A stretch of 64,000 nucleotides of DNA from Jannaschia marina (GCF_013404595.1 NZ_JABVAX010000013.1:1-64000); one strand, 5' to 3'; counted from the first letter of the stretch, positions 52,837-63,151 are shown. Program-made: numbers and translations. The notes: generated by a model not told the origin, from the letters alone.

Positions 52837-53763
52837 TCACAGCACGAGCAGCCAGCCCGACACCGTGACGACCGAGACCGCCGTGCCGATCAGGACGGAC
52901 GACGCGCTAATGCGCACGGCGCGCCCGTGCATCGCCGCGAAGAGGTAGGAGTTGACTCCGGGGGCCATCGCCGCGGTCAGGACGGCGGCGCGCACGGGGC
53001 CTTGCCCGAGGTCGAGGAGCGCGGCCATGCCCCAGGTCCAGGCTGGATGCAGCAGCAGCGCGATCCCGCAGCAGAGGGCGATGCCCCGCGCGTCGCCCTC
53101 GGGGCGGTACTGGACGAGGACGCCGCCGAGCCCGAAGAGCGCCGCCGGCAGGGCGGCGCGGGCGATGAGGTCCACCGCTTCCACGACGGGGGCGGGCAGG
53201 GTGAGGCCGGTGAGGTTGACCAGTAGTCCGAGGGCCACGCCGATCATCAGGGAGTTCGTGGACATCTTGCGCGCGACGGTCGCCATGCCGCCGAAGAAGC
53301 CGCTGCCGCCGGCGCGGACGGTCTCCATCGCCGAGATGCCGACGAGATAGCAGAAGGCCGCGTGGAAGGCGATGATGGTGAAGTTCGGGGCGAGGCTCTC
53401 CGCGCCATAGGCCCGCTCGGCGATCGGCAGGCCGAGGAGGACGGTGTTGGCGAACATGGCGGCGAAGCCGACCGCGACCGCGTCCTCCGCCCCGCGCTTC
53501 AGCCACAGGAGCGTACCCAGGATGCCGGCGGCGAAGCAGACGAGGGAGCCGGAGTAGTAGCTCAGGAGGAGCCGCCAGTCGAAACCCGCCGCCAGATCGA
53601 GGCGCATCATCGCGAGGAAGAGCAGGCAGGGGATGGCGAACCGCTGGGTGAAGACCATGAGGCCGTCGACCTGCCCTTGCGTGAAGAGCGACCGCCAGAC
53701 CGCCAGATAGCCCGCCCCGATGATGAGGAAGACAGGGACGGTGACGGCGAGGACGTCGAGCAT
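52837..53763 (-). CDS. AEC-family permease (auxin efflux carrier superfamily)
   Basis: 308 residues with ten hydrophobic helices. Typical AEC features are MLDVLAVTVPVFLIIGAGYLAVW at the start, GFAAMFANTVLLGLPI, LPAALFGLGGVLV and APGVNSYLFA near the end. Bacterial members move malate, malonate or other carboxylates. It lies two bases from the next gene on the same strand and may share its transcript. Confidence 0.9.
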   Translation of the reverse strand: MLDVLAVTVPVFLIIGAGYLAVWRSLFTQGQVDGLMVFTQRFAIPCLLFLAMMRLDLAAGFDWRLLLSYYSGSLVCFAAGILGTLLWLKRGAEDAVAVGFAAMFANTVLLGLPIAERAYGAESLAPNFTIIAFHAAFCYLVGISAMETVRAGGSGFFGGMATVARKMSTNSLMIGVALGLLVNLTGLTLPAPVVEAVDLIARAALPAALFGLGGVLVQYRPEGDARGIALCCGIALLLHPAWTWGMAALLDLGQGPVRAAVLTAAMAPGVNSYLFAAMHGRAVRISASSVLIGTAVSVVTVSGWLLVL

Positions 53764-53764
53764 C

Positions 53765-54559
53765 TCAGCCGTCGAGCTCGATCACCATGCCGTCGAAGGC
53801 GGCGTCGACGTGCTCCGGGGTCTCGGCCTGCACGGTTGCCCAGTCGAGGTCCACGTGCATGTTCGTCAAGACGCCGTGTGACGGGCGCATCCGCTCGAAC
53901 CAGGCGAGCGCCTCAGAGAGTGACAGGTGCGACGGATGCGGCGTGCGGCGCAGCGCGTCGAGCACCCAGACGTCGAGGCCCGAGAGGGGGAACTCGGCCT
54001 CGGGCGGGATGGTGTTGACGTCGGGCATGTAGCAGAGGCCGCCGACGCGGAAGCCGAGCGCCTGGATGTCGCCGTGGCCCACCTCGATCGGGTGGAGGGT
54101 GATCGGGCCGCCCGCGCCCTCGACCGTCACGGCCCCGTCGATCGGGTGCCGCGTCAGGATCGGGGGGTAGGAGGAGCCGGCGGGAGCCTCGAAGGCATAG
54201 CCGAAGCGCTGCGACAGGTCGGCCCAGGTGGGCGCGTCGGCCCAGACGTCGAGCCGCGCGCGCTGGTTGAAGACGATCATCCGCAGGTCGTCGATGCCAT
54301 GGCAGTGGTCGGCGTGGGCATGGGTGAAGACGACCCCGTCGAGCGCGCCGACGCCGGCGTCGAGAAGCTGCGCGCGCATGTCGGGGGAGGTGTCGATCAG
54401 GACGCGGGTGGTGCCCTCCGCCCCGATCCGCTCCACCAACATCGAGCAGCGGCGGCGGCGATTCCTGGGCTCCTCCGGGTCGCAGTCGCCCCAGTGGCCC
54501 CCGAGGCGCGGCACGCCGCCGGAGGATCCGCAGCCGAGGATGGTGAAGCGCAGGGTCAT
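53765..54559 (-). CDS. MBL-fold metallohydrolase (PhnP-like)
   Basis: 264 residues, beta-lactamase fold: [14 protein letters not shown] at the N-terminus, metal motif [15 protein letters not shown], later [27 protein letters not shown] and [10 protein letters not shown]. The opening and metal motifs match PhnP-type cyclic phosphodiesterases. No phn genes are nearby, so phosphonate metabolism is not indicated. Confidence 0.9.
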   Translation of the reverse strand: MTLRFTILGCGSSGGVPRLGGHWGDCDPEEPRNRRRRCSMLVERIGAEGTTRVLIDTSPDMRAQLLDAGVGALDGVVFTHAHADHCHGIDDLRMIVFNQRARLDVWADAPTWADLSQRFGYAFEAPAGSSYPPILTRHPIDGAVTVEGAGGPITLHPIEVGHGDIQALGFRVGGLCYMPDVNTIPPEAEFPLSGLDVWVLDALRRTPHPSHLSLSEALAWFERMRPSHGVLTNMHVDLDWATVQAETPEHVDAAFDGMVIELDG

Positions 54560-54616
54560 GGCGACTTCATGCGCCCCGGCGCGGTCGGGGGCAAGGGCAG
54601 GCGGGCGTCGCGGACG

Positions 54617-56395
54617 TCAGAGCGGCCAGAACGTCATGATCGCGGGTGTGGCCACGGCGACGACGAGGATCTGCAGGGGCAGCCCCATGCGCCAGTAGTC
54701 GCCGAAGCGGTAGCCGCCGGGGCCGAGGATGAGCGTGTTGTTCTTGTGCCCGATGGGCGTGAGGAACGCGCAGGAGGCGGCGACGGCCACCGCCATGAGG
54801 AACGGGTCGGGGCTTGCATCGAGGGTGCGGGCCATCTGGATGCCGACCGGGGCCGCGACGATGGCCGTCGCCGTGTTGTTGAGCACGTCGGAGAGCGTCA
54901 TGGTCACCACCATCAACACCAGAAGCGCGACCCAGGCCGGCTGGCCCGTGGTCAGGTCGGTGAGGAGCCGGGCGATGAGTTCGGTGCCGCCCGAGGTCTC
55001 GAGCGCGGCCCCGAGCGGGATCATCGAGCCGAGGAGGACGACGACGGGCCACTCGATGTGGTCGTAGAGTTCGCCCAGGGGGACGATCCGGCTCAGTACG
55101 TAGCCCACGACGACGAGGCCGAGCGCGACCGTCAGGTCGATGAACCCGAAGCTCGCCGCCGCGACGGCCGCGCCGAAGAGAAGCGTCGCGGGCCAGATCT
55201 TCTTGTTCTCGGTCACCGCGAGACCCCGGTCGGCGAGCGGGAGCGCCCCGAGCCAGGTCACCACGTCTTCCGAAGTCTCGGCCGGGGTCAGGAGCAGAAG
55301 GATGTCGCCGGTCTGCACCGTCTCGCGGCGCAAGCGGTCGGTGATCCGCCGCCCCCGCCGCGAGATGCCCAGAAGCACCGTGCGCTGCCGCCAGGCGAGG
55401 CCGATGGATTGCGCCGACTTGCCCTTGATGCGGCTCGTCTCGGGGACGACGACCTCCACGAGAGCGAGGCCCTGTTCGGCCGCTTCGAGGAGCGTCATGC
55501 GGCGGTCGTCGGCGAATTCGAGCTTCTCGCCCGCGCGGAACTCGTCGAGCGCTTCGGGCGCGGCTTCGATGATGACGGCATCGCCCGGCTTCAGGCTCAC
55601 GTGCCGCGCGCTGCCGAACATGCGCCGGCCGTCGCGGATGAGGCCGATGACCTGAACGCCGGTCTCGTCGGCGGTGTCGGAGAGATCGGAGAGCGTGTCG
55701 CCGATGCGGGGGTGGCCTTCGGGCACGGTCAGCTCGGCCACGAAGTTCGCCGCTTCGGGGCCTGCGCCCGATTGTGCGCCGGCTTCGACCCGCGGAATGA
55801 GCCGCCAGCCGATGAGTGCCACGAAGAGGAGCCCCGAGAGCGACACGACGAGGCCCACGGGCGCGAAATCGAACATCGAGAAGCTCTGCCCGAGCTGATC
55901 GCCGCGGATGCCGGCGATGATGATGTTGGGCGGCGTGCCGATGAGGGTGATCATGCCACCGAGGATCGTCGCGAAGGAGAGCGGCATGAGAGACGCGGCG
56001 GGCATCCGTCCGGCCTTGCGCGCGGTGGCGATGTCGACGGGCATGAGGAGCGCGAGCGCGGCAACGTTGTTCATGAACGCCGAGAGCACGCCGCCGATCG
56101 CGCCCATGATGGCGATATGCGCCCCGAGCTTGCGCGAGCTGTCGATGAGGGTCCGGGTAATGAGCATCACTGCCCCCGAGCGCACGAGCCCGGCCGAGAC
56201 GACCAGCACCAGCGCGACGACGAGCGTGGCCGGGTGGCCGAAGCCCGAGAAGGCATCCTCTTTCGGCACGACGCCCAGCACGACCCCGAGGAGGAGCGCG
56301 GTGAAGGCCACGATATCGTAGCGGAAGCGCCCCCAGAGCAGCATCGCGAAGACGCCGCCGAAGAGGGAGAAGAGGATGATCTGGTCGGTGGTCAT
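54617..56395 (-). CDS. SLC13-type anion permease with two central TrkA-C domains
   Basis: 592 residues from ATG 56395. Membrane helices flank a central soluble part (about residues 210-385) with two RCK C-terminal-like (TrkA-C) domains ([67 protein letters not shown]). Transport motifs are [24 protein letters not shown] and [17 protein letters not shown]. Proteins of this layout transport sulfate or other small anions with sodium. Substrate not certain. Confidence 0.9.
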   Translation of the reverse strand: MTTDQIILFSLFGGVFAMLLWGRFRYDIVAFTALLLGVVLGVVPKEDAFSGFGHPATLVVALVLVVSAGLVRSGAVMLITRTLIDSSRKLGAHIAIMGAIGGVLSAFMNNVAALALLMPVDIATARKAGRMPAASLMPLSFATILGGMITLIGTPPNIIIAGIRGDQLGQSFSMFDFAPVGLVVSLSGLLFVALIGWRLIPRVEAGAQSGAGPEAANFVAELTVPEGHPRIGDTLSDLSDTADETGVQVIGLIRDGRRMFGSARHVSLKPGDAVIIEAAPEALDEFRAGEKLEFADDRRMTLLEAAEQGLALVEVVVPETSRIKGKSAQSIGLAWRQRTVLLGISRRGRRITDRLRRETVQTGDILLLLTPAETSEDVVTWLGALPLADRGLAVTENKKIWPATLLFGAAVAAASFGFIDLTVALGLVVVGYVLSRIVPLGELYDHIEWPVVVLLGSMIPLGAALETSGGTELIARLLTDLTTGQPAWVALLVLMVVTMTLSDVLNNTATAIVAAPVGIQMARTLDASPDPFLMAVAVAASCAFLTPIGHKNNTLILGPGGYRFGDYWRMGLPLQILVVAVATPAIMTFWPL

Positions 56396-56545
56396 GGCAG
56401 GCCGTGCGATTTGCGTCGCCGGAGACCTAGCGCGAGCCGTCCCGGACGCAAATGCCGCGGGGACGTGCGGGATTGCGGAGCGCCCGCATGGGCGGCTATA
56501 TCGCGCCAGCACCTCACAGTATCAGACAAGACCGGAGAGAGACCC

Positions 56546-57313
56546 ATGGCGGGCCATTCCAAATGGGCGAACATCCAGCATCGCAAGGGTCGGCAGGATA
56601 AGCTGCGGGCCAAGCTGTTTTCCAAGCTGTCGAAGGAGATTACCGTCGCCGCCAAGATGGGCGACCCGGATCCCGACAAGAACCCGCGCCTGCGCCTCGC
56701 CGTGAAGGAGGCGAAGTCGCAGTCGGTGCCGAAGGACGTGATCGCGCGGGCGATTTCCAAAGCCTCCGGCGGGGACGGCGAAAACTACGACGAGATCCGC
56801 TACGAAGGCTACGGGCCCGGCGGCGTGGCCGTCATCGTCGAGGCGATGACCGACAACCGCAACCGCACCGCATCGTCCGTGCGCTCGACGTTTTCCAAGA
56901 ACGGCGGCAACCTCGGGGAGACGGGCTCGGTCGGCTTCATGTTCGACCGCAAGGGGCAGGTCACCTATCCGCTCTCCGTCGGTGACGCCGACACGGTGAT
57001 GATGGCCGCCATCGAGGCCGGGGCCGAGGACGTGGAGACGAACGAGGGCGACGGCGACCAGGATCCGGGCAACCACGTCATCTGGTGCGCCGACACCGAC
57101 CTGAACGACGTCTCCACGGCGCTCGAGGCGGAACTGGGCGAGTCGGATTCGACCAAGCTCGTCTGGCGGCCGACGACGACGACAGAGCTCGACCTCGAGG
57201 GGATGCAGTCGCTGATGAAGCTGCTCGACGCGCTCGAGGACGATGACGACGTGCAGACGGTCACCGCCAACTTCGAGGCGAGCGACGAGGTGATGGCGCA
57301 GCTCTCGGACTAG
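56546..57313 (+). CDS. YebC/PmpR-family protein
   Basis: 255 residues from ATG 56546 (CCGGAGAGAGACC upstream). Characteristic start [18 protein letters not shown], then [47 protein letters not shown] and [14 protein letters not shown]. YebC proteins were described as transcription factors and more recently as translation factors that help ribosomes at proline stretches. Single gene followed by a strong terminator. Confidence 0.95.
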   Translation: MAGHSKWANIQHRKGRQDKLRAKLFSKLSKEITVAAKMGDPDPDKNPRLRLAVKEAKSQSVPKDVIARAISKASGGDGENYDEIRYEGYGPGGVAVIVEAMTDNRNRTASSVRSTFSKNGGNLGETGSVGFMFDRKGQVTYPLSVGDADTVMMAAIEAGAEDVETNEGDGDQDPGNHVIWCADTDLNDVSTALEAELGESDSTKLVWRPTTTTELDLEGMQSLMKLLDALEDDDDVQTVTANFEASDEVMAQLSD

Positions 57314-57339
57314 GGCGCGTCACCCGTTGGATCTTGGAT

Positions 57340-57363
57340 GGGCGGCCCCGGGGCCGCCCTTTC
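57340..57363 (+). terminator. intrinsic terminator after yebC
   Basis: GGGCGGCCCC and GGGGCCGCCC (57340-57359) form a perfect 10-base inverted repeat followed by TTT. It lies 26 bases after the stop. It may also serve the convergent reductase gene. Confidence 0.65.
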
Positions 57364-57366
57364 CGT

Positions 57367-57900
57367 TCAGGCCGCGACGTCGAAGACCTGTAGCAGGTAC
57401 CCGTCCGCGTAGCCCTGCGTCTCGCGGCAGGTCAGCTCGGGCCGCGGCCCGTCGGTATCGAAGAGCGGCGTGCCGCCCCCGAGAAGCACCGGCGCGCGCT
57501 TGAGGACGAGGCGATCGATCATCCCCGCCGCCAGCAGCGCGCCGGCGAAGCGACCGCCCCCGCAGAGGTAGATCGGCCCCGGTGCCTCCGCTTTCAGGCG
57601 GCGCAGGACGTCGGGCGTCGCCCGGAACACCTGCTCCACCGCGGCCGCGTCCGGCAGGTCGAGCGTCTCGGACACCACGATGGAGCGCATGTGCGGATAG
57701 GGGTTTTCGCCTGCCGACAGGCCGAAGCGATAGCCGAAGGTATAGGTCTCACGGCCCATGAGGGCCATGGTGTAGCCCGCGAGCCGGGCGCGGTAGTCGT
57801 CGACGACCGGCCCGTCGTGGGCAAATCGGGAGATGTCGCCGGCCGGACCGGCGATATAGCCGTCGAGCGAAACGGCGACGTCGTAGATGATAGGGTGCAT
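57367..57900 (-). CDS. dihydrofolate-reductase-like protein (RibD C-terminal family)
   Basis: 177 residues: MHPIIYDVAVSLDGYIAGPAGD, ALMGRETYTFGY, LKAEAPGPIYLCGGGRFAGALLAAGMIDRLVLKRAPVLLGGGTPLF. This is the NADPH-binding DHFR-like fold of the RibD C-terminal family, usually of unknown substrate. Single gene. Confidence 0.92.
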   Translation of the reverse strand: MHPIIYDVAVSLDGYIAGPAGDISRFAHDGPVVDDYRARLAGYTMALMGRETYTFGYRFGLSAGENPYPHMRSIVVSETLDLPDAAAVEQVFRATPDVLRRLKAEAPGPIYLCGGGRFAGALLAAGMIDRLVLKRAPVLLGGGTPLFDTDGPRPELTCRETQGYADGYLLQVFDVAA

Positions 57901-58010
57901 GGGAGTCTCCTGACTGGATTTCGATCGGGCGGGTGGCCCGGTTGTGGTCTCGAAATTCAGTGGATCATCGGCAGGGCACTCCTCTGCTGCCGCCCGGATA
58001 GCACGGAGGT

Positions 58011-58907
58011 CTAGGGGCGATCAATCGCTCCGCCCGGCTGGACCAGTGCCGTCCGGGCCGCGCGGCGCAGCGCGCGCGTCAGCGGGGCGAGCACGTCGCG
58101 CATGGTCCGGCTCACCTGCCAGTGGAGCGGCGTGTCGAGCGGTGTCTCCGGAACGAGCTCCACCAGCCGGCCCGTGGCCATGTCGCCGGCGATGAGCGGT
58201 TCGGGGTTGAGGCCCCAGCCGAGACCCTGCCGCGTCGCCTCCACGAAGGGGCCGGGCGCGGCGATCTGATGGGCGGGCGGGTCCAGCGGTTGGCCGGTCC
58301 GTTGCTCGAGCCACCGCGTCTGAAGCGCGTCGAGCGCGGTGAAGCGCAGGACCGGGGCCCGTGCCAGCGTCTCCGCGGTGACCCCTTCGGCGAAATGCGC
58401 GTCGCGGAAGGCGGGTGTGCAGGTCGCCCGGTAGCGCAGGGCCCCGAGCGGATGGCTGTCGCAGCCGGGCACCGGCTCTGCCGTGGCGGTCAGCGCGGCG
58501 CTGACCTCGCCACGGCGGAGGGCGTCGGCGCTGTGGTCCTGGTCGATGATGCGGATGTCGAAGCGGAAGCCCGGGCAGGCGGCGAGCGGAGGCACGGCCC
58601 AGACCTCGAGGCTGTCGGCGTTGAGCGCGATGGCGACCGGGCGCGGCCCCGCGGCCCGGCCGATGTCGGCGGCAAGCGCCGCGTCGAGCGCCGCCATGTC
58701 GCGCGCGTGTCGCAAGAGCCGCAGGCCCAGTTCCGTCGGCACGGCAGGTTGGAGCCGGGCGAAAACGGGGCCGCCCGCCGCTTCGGCCAAGGCACGCATC
58801 CGCTGGCTGACGGCGGGAGGCGTCACGCCGAGCCGTCCGGCGGCGCGGTCGAAGCTGCCGGCCTCGACCACCGCGATCAGGGTCTGAAGGAGGGGCGTCG
58901 CAATCAT
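58011..58907 (-). CDS. argP: LysR-family regulator ArgP/LysG
   Basis: 298 residues. N-terminal LysR helix-turn-helix: LLQTLIAVVEAGSFDRAAGRLGVTPPAVSQRMRAL, then an effector domain (IALNADSLEVWAVPP typical of ArgP/IciA, and late QGLGWGLNPEPLI). Divergent to a LysE/ArgO exporter, the standard pairing in which ArgP with lysine or arginine controls amino acid export. Confidence 0.93.
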   Translation of the reverse strand: MIATPLLQTLIAVVEAGSFDRAAGRLGVTPPAVSQRMRALAEAAGGPVFARLQPAVPTELGLRLLRHARDMAALDAALAADIGRAAGPRPVAIALNADSLEVWAVPPLAACPGFRFDIRIIDQDHSADALRRGEVSAALTATAEPVPGCDSHPLGALRYRATCTPAFRDAHFAEGVTAETLARAPVLRFTALDALQTRWLEQRTGQPLDPPAHQIAAPGPFVEATRQGLGWGLNPEPLIAGDMATGRLVELVPETPLDTPLHWQVSRTMRDVLAPLTRALRRAARTALVQPGGAIDRP

Positions 58908-58975
58908 AAGCCCAGCTTATTGAGAACTATCATTGCTAAGTTGCACTGATTGCAGCGCGGGTCCATCAGCGCCGG
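58908..58975. promoter_or_regulatory. divergent argP-argO control region
   Basis: The 68-base gap has an A/T-rich dyad with CTTATTGAGAACTATCATTGC at 58916-58936 and CTAAG just after, matching the T-N11-A style of LysR sites. It is the only place for ArgP to act on both genes. Confidence 0.45.
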
Positions 58976-59569
58976 ATGATGTCCTTCCTTTCCGGCCTCG
59001 GTCTCGGCCTCTCGCTCATCCTCGCCATCGGGGCGCAGAACGCCTTCGTCCTGCGGCAGGGCCTGCGTGGTGAGCACGTCTGGGCGGTGGTGCTGGTCTG
59101 CTCGCTCTCCGAAAGTGTCCTCGTCACCTCGGGCGTTCTGGGCCTCGGCGCCCTCGTCGAGGCCGCGCCGTGGATCCTGCCGATGTTCCGCTATGGCGGG
59201 GCGGCCTTCCTCCTCGCCTACGGCGCGCGCGCGGCCTGGGCCGCCTGGATCGGCGGTGCGGCGCTGCGGGCCGAGGGGCAGGGCGGATCGCTGCGCCGCA
59301 CGGTGCTGACGGCGCTGGCGATCACCTGGCTCAACCCGCATGTCTATCTCGACACGGTGATCCTGCTCGGCTCGATCTCCACGCAGTACCCGGCGCCGCT
59401 TCTCTTCGGTGCGGGTTGCATCCTTGCCGCATGGATCTTCTTCACATCCGTCGGATTCGGGGCGGCGCTCCTGCGCCCGGTCTTCGCGCGACCGGCGGCC
59501 TGGCGGGTGCTCGACGGGATGATCGCGCTCGTGATGTGGACGATCGCCGCAAGCCTGCTTTCCGCCTGA
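58976..59569 (+). CDS. argO: LysE/ArgO-type amino acid exporter
   Basis: 197 residues (ATG 58976, or 58979). Six hydrophobic segments with the family motif LGLSLILAIGAQNAFVLRQGL, then VCSLSESVLVTSGVLGLG and LAITWLNPHVYLDTVILLGS. It exports basic amino acids. Divergently paired with argP. Confidence 0.95.
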   Translation: MMSFLSGLGLGLSLILAIGAQNAFVLRQGLRGEHVWAVVLVCSLSESVLVTSGVLGLGALVEAAPWILPMFRYGGAAFLLAYGARAAWAAWIGGAALRAEGQGGSLRRTVLTALAITWLNPHVYLDTVILLGSISTQYPAPLLFGAGCILAAWIFFTSVGFGAALLRPVFARPAAWRVLDGMIALVMWTIAASLLSA

Positions 59570-59609
59570 TCCGCTTGCGATAGCAGCGAAAGAGGCGCAG
59601 GGAAGGGCC

Positions 59610-60506
59610 ATGACGCCGCCTTCACGCCCCCTGCAAGGCATCCTCTGGATGATCGCCACGGGGCTGTGCTTCATCGCGGTCACGGCCGTCGTGAAACACG
59701 CGGGGCAGGACCTGCCGGCGGCCGAGGCGGCCTTCCTGCGCTACCTTCTCGGCCTCGTCTTCCTGCTGCCCTTCCTGCGCAGCCTGATGGCGGTCCGGAT
59801 GCCGGCGCGGGACTTGGCGATGTTTGCCGGGCGCGGGGCGGTGCACACGCTCGCCGTGATGTTCTGGTTCTTCGCGATGACCCAGATCGCGATCGCAGAA
59901 GTGACGGCGATGAACTACCTCAACCCGGTCTATGTCACGCTCGGCGCGGCGCTCTTCCTGGGTGAGCCACTGGCGGCGCGGCGGATCCTCGCCGTTCTGG
60001 CGGCGCTCGGGGGCGTCGTCGTGATCCTGCGTCCCGGCTTCCGCGAGGTGGAGGCCGGGCACGTGGCGATGCTCGGGACGGCGGTGCTCTTCGGGGCGAG
60101 CTACCTGCTGGCGAAACCGCTCTCCGACAGGCACCCGGCCTCCGTCGTGGTCGCGATGCTGTCGGTCACGGTCACGATCGGGCTCGCGCCCTTCGCCTGG
60201 GCGGTCTGGGTGACGCCGACGCTCGCCGACCTCGGCTGGATGCTCCTCGTCGCGGTCTTCGCGACGGCCGGCCACTATGCGATGGCGCGCGCTTTCGCCG
60301 CCGCGCCGATCTCGGTCACGCAGCCGGTGACCTTCCTGCAGATGGTCTGGGCCGTCCTCCTCGGCTGGGCGGTCTTCGACGAGCCGCCGGACCTCTTCGT
60401 CATCCTCGGCGCGGGGATCATCATCGCCTCGGTCAGCTTCATCGCCTGGCGCGAGGCGCGGCTGAAACGGCCGATCACACCCGTCCCGCACGCGACGAAG
60501 CAGTGA
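59610..60506 (+). CDS. EamA/DMT-family transporter
   Basis: 298 residues with ten helices in two EamA repeats: GILWMIATGLCFIAVTAVVKH, AEAAFLRYLLGLVFLLPF, AEVTAMNYLNPVYVTLGAALFLGEPL, and second repeat LFGASYLLAKPLSDRHPAS, QPVTFLQMVWAVLLGWAVFDEPP. Exporter of unknown small molecules. 40 bases after argO. Confidence 0.93.
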   Translation: MTPPSRPLQGILWMIATGLCFIAVTAVVKHAGQDLPAAEAAFLRYLLGLVFLLPFLRSLMAVRMPARDLAMFAGRGAVHTLAVMFWFFAMTQIAIAEVTAMNYLNPVYVTLGAALFLGEPLAARRILAVLAALGGVVVILRPGFREVEAGHVAMLGTAVLFGASYLLAKPLSDRHPASVVVAMLSVTVTIGLAPFAWAVWVTPTLADLGWMLLVAVFATAGHYAMARAFAAAPISVTQPVTFLQMVWAVLLGWAVFDEPPDLFVILGAGIIIASVSFIAWREARLKRPITPVPHATKQ

Positions 60507-60574
60507 TCCGCGCGTTAAGGCTTTCTTAACGTTCCCCCTTGTGCGCGGCCGGCCGGCGGTGCATCCGGGAGCGC

Positions 60575-61231
60575 ATGTTCAGACTTTGTTCACCTCTCTT
60601 GCTCCTCGCTTCACCGCTTTCGGCGGAGGTACTCGAAGGGCCGATCCGGGTCGTCGACGCCGACACCTTCGACGTCGGCGCGCCGGTCAACGTGCGCCTG
60701 ATCGGAATCGACGCCGCCGAGGGCGCGCAGACCTGTCGCGACGGCGGAGGGGCCGAGCTGCCCTGTGGCATGATGGCGACCGAGGCGGTGCGCGCGCTCT
60801 ACGAGGGGACCCGGGCCCGTTGCGAGGTACAGGAATACGACGCCTACGACCGCGCGCTCGCCGTCTGTTTCGTGGAGGGTGCGGACGTGAACGCGGAAAT
60901 CGTACGGCAGGGCTACGCCCGCATCTACCGCGACGATCCCACCTATTTCGAAGCGCAGAAGGAGGCCGTGCTCTTCTCGCGCGGGCTCTGGGCCTACGAG
61001 ATGCAGGATCCGGCGGAGTGGCGGGCCGCGCAGCGCCGTCAGCGGGCCGCGGATTTCGCCCCGACGGGCCGCTGTGAGATCAAGGGCAACATCAGCGACA
61101 ACGGCCGCATCTACCACCTGCCTGGAAGCCGCGACTACGCCAGCACGCGGATCAGCGAGCGGAAGGGAGAGCGCTGGTTCTGCTCCGAGGGTGAAGCGAG
61201 AGCTGCCGGGTGGCGTCCGGCACGATCCTGA
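60575..61231 (+). CDS. secreted thermonuclease-like (SNase domain) protein
   Basis: 218 residues from ATG 60575. Signal peptide MFRLCSPLLLLASPLSAE, then SNase fold: IRVVDADTFDV, VRLIGIDAAEGAQTC (catalytic Asp and Arg region), YDRALAVCFVEGADVNAEIVRQGYARIY. The C-terminal part has CEIKGNIS and YHLPGSRDYAST, a fold often found after SNase in this group of bacteria. Degrades nucleic acids outside the cytoplasm or acts in an unknown way. Confidence 0.88.
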   Translation: MFRLCSPLLLLASPLSAEVLEGPIRVVDADTFDVGAPVNVRLIGIDAAEGAQTCRDGGGAELPCGMMATEAVRALYEGTRARCEVQEYDAYDRALAVCFVEGADVNAEIVRQGYARIYRDDPTYFEAQKEAVLFSRGLWAYEMQDPAEWRAAQRRQRAADFAPTGRCEIKGNISDNGRIYHLPGSRDYASTRISERKGERWFCSEGEARAAGWRPARS

Positions 61232-61257
61232 CAGATCAGTCAGTTACGATGTGACAT

Positions 61258-61716
61258 TCACGTCTTCTCGGCGTCCGTCCCCTCGACCTGCGCCTTGAAG
61301 TTCTCGAAGAAGGCATCCGCCATTTTCGCTGCGAAACTGTCGATCAGGCGGGAGCCGAGCTGTGCGATCTTGCCGCCGACCTTGGCGTCGACGGCATAGG
61401 CCAGTTCCGTCCCGTCGGGCACCTCGGTCAGCGTCACGTCCGCGCCGCCCTTGGCGAAGCCCGCGACGCCGCCCTTGCCTTCGCCGGCGATGCGGTAGCT
61501 CTCGGGCGGGCGTGCATCGGAGACCGTGACGGTGCCTTTGAAGGTGGCCTTCACCGGGCCGACCTTCTGCTTCACGACGGCCTCGAACCCCTCCTCGGGC
61601 GAGCCGGTCAGTTCCTCGCAACCCGGGATACAGGCCTTGAGCGTCTCCGCGTTGTTCAGCTTGGCCCAGACCACCTCGCGCGGGGCGGCGATGGTGCGGC
61701 TACCGGTCAGTTCCAT
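61258..61716 (-). CDS. coxG: CoxG-like SRPBCC protein
   Basis: 152 residues from ATG 61716. SRPBCC (START-like) fold: MELTGSRTIAAPREVVWAKLNNAETLKACIPGCEEL, VGPVKATFKGTVTVSD, DAKVGGKIAQLGSRLIDSFAAKMADAFFENF. This matches CO-dehydrogenase subunit G/CoxG. The CoxLMS genes are not in the window, so a CO role is not supported locally. Confidence 0.9.
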   Translation of the reverse strand: MELTGSRTIAAPREVVWAKLNNAETLKACIPGCEELTGSPEEGFEAVVKQKVGPVKATFKGTVTVSDARPPESYRIAGEGKGGVAGFAKGGADVTLTEVPDGTELAYAVDAKVGGKIAQLGSRLIDSFAAKMADAFFENFKAQVEGTDAEKT

Positions 61717-61762
61717 GATGTCCTCCGTCCGTTGCGGCGATTTGGCCCGAAGTCTCGTGACT

Positions 61763-63142
61763 TCACAAGTCGTAGGGCAATTGCCCGCGGTCGTCGGGGT
61801 CGATCCGCAGGGGGCGCTCCAGCGGCGGAACCGCGCGCTGGTGGCAGGCGACGCGCTCGCAGATGCGGCAGGAGATGCCGATGGGCTCGAACCGGGCGTC
61901 GAGGTCGAGGCCGTCGGCATAGGTGATGCGCGGCGCGTGGCGGACTTCGCAGCCGAGCGCGATGGCGTGGCGGCGGACCGGTGCGCCGAAGGCTCCGCCC
62001 GAGGCGGAGATGTCGTGTGCGAGGCAGAAATAGCGAACGCCGTCAGGGGTTTCCGCCAGCTGCCGCAGGAAGCGGCCCGGCATCTCGAAGGCGGCGTGGA
62101 CGTTCCAGAGCGGGCAGGCCCCGCCGTAGCGCGCGAATTGCAGTCGCGTGGCGGAGTGGCGCTTGGTGATCTGCCCGGCCTGATCGACGCGGACGAAGAA
62201 GAAGGGCACGCCTTTCGCGCCGGGCCGCTGCAGCGTCGAGAGCCGGTGGGCGACCTGTTCGAGCGACGCCCCGAAACGGCGGGCAAGGCGCTCGAGGTCG
62301 TGGCGCGTTTCTTCTGCGGCGGTGCGAAATGCCTCGTAGGGCATGAGCGCGGCACCTGCGAAGTAGTTGGCGAGCCCCGTGCGGGCGATGGCGCGGGCGT
62401 CGGCGCTGCCGAAGCGGGCGAGGTCGAGCGTGGCGTCGAGCAGCTTGGCCTGCGCGATGAGGGCGACCTGGTGAAGCTGCTGGAACCGGTTGGTCGCGGC
62501 GGATGCACGAGCCGAGAGGGTCAGGCGTCGGGTCTCCCGGTCGTACTGCCGCAGCCGCGGGCCGTCCGTACGCGTGACGGCGACGTTGCGGTTGGCCCAC
62601 CACTTGGCGAGGCCGGCGTCGAGGTCGGGGCCGAGCTGCGTGGCGAAGGTTTCGGCGGCGCGATCGACGGCATCGATGTAATTGTCGCAATAGTGAAAGA
62701 AGTCGCGCACTTCCTCCCACGGAGAAGGGGCCAGGTTTCCGGATAAGCCAAGCGCCGCATCGAGCGACGCGAGCCGTTCCGCCCCGTCCCGATAGGCGCG
62801 GTGGAGCGTCAGGAAGGCGCGCGCCAGGGCCGGCGCATTCGCCCCGGTCAGGCGCAGGTCGGCCATGGGCACGGTGTCGGCGAAGACCGGATCGGCAAGC
62901 GCCTCGCGCATGTCGGAGACGAGGCGCTCGTCGTCGCCGGCACCGAGCTCGGTCACGTCGAAGCCGAACTCGCGGGCGAGGGCCAGGACGACCGCGGTGG
63001 AGACCGGCCGGTTGTTGTTCTCCATCTGGTTCAGATAGGGCAGCGAGATGCCGAGCCGCGCCGCGAAATCGGTCTGCGTGAGCCCCATGCGCGTGCGAAC
63101 CTCGCGCAGCTTTGCCCCGGCATAGAGTTTTCGAACGGCCAT
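61763..63142 (-). CDS. short-chain fatty acyl-CoA regulator (ScfR/RamB-type)
   Basis: 459 residues. XRE helix-turn-helix at residues 10-65 (LREVRTRMGLTQTDFAARLGISLPYLNQMENNNRPVS), a central domain with QLHQVALIAQAKLL and ANYFAGAALMPYEAF, and the C-terminal ScfRs domain with GKGVPFFFVR-like (GAKGVPFFFVRVDQAG), YGGACPLWNVHAAF and a Cys cluster CRICERVACHQR. Related proteins control acetate/propionate metabolism and bind TTTGCAAA-type sites. Two such sites lie directly upstream. Confidence 0.9.
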   Translation of the reverse strand: MAVRKLYAGAKLREVRTRMGLTQTDFAARLGISLPYLNQMENNNRPVSTAVVLALAREFGFDVTELGAGDDERLVSDMREALADPVFADTVPMADLRLTGANAPALARAFLTLHRAYRDGAERLASLDAALGLSGNLAPSPWEEVRDFFHYCDNYIDAVDRAAETFATQLGPDLDAGLAKWWANRNVAVTRTDGPRLRQYDRETRRLTLSARASAATNRFQQLHQVALIAQAKLLDATLDLARFGSADARAIARTGLANYFAGAALMPYEAFRTAAEETRHDLERLARRFGASLEQVAHRLSTLQRPGAKGVPFFFVRVDQAGQITKRHSATRLQFARYGGACPLWNVHAAFEMPGRFLRQLAETPDGVRYFCLAHDISASGGAFGAPVRRHAIALGCEVRHAPRITYADGLDLDARFEPIGISCRICERVACHQRAVPPLERPLRIDPDDRGQLPYDL

Positions 63143-63151
63143 CCCGCCTCC

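Noticed and set aside
53765..54559. Phosphonate utilisation gene phnP
   Set aside because: The fold resembles PhnP, but there are no other phn genes and the neighbour is an AEC permease.
53927..56545. Very long open frame on the plus strand before yebC (over 850 codons)
   Set aside because: It is antisense to the MBL hydrolase and the SLC13 permease, is full of Arg/His/Asp/Glu low-complexity sequence and has no domain; only its last 255 codons, yebC, are real.
61258..61716. Part of a carbon monoxide dehydrogenase locus
   Set aside because: CoxG-like proteins occur alone, and no CoxL, CoxM or CoxS gene is in the window.
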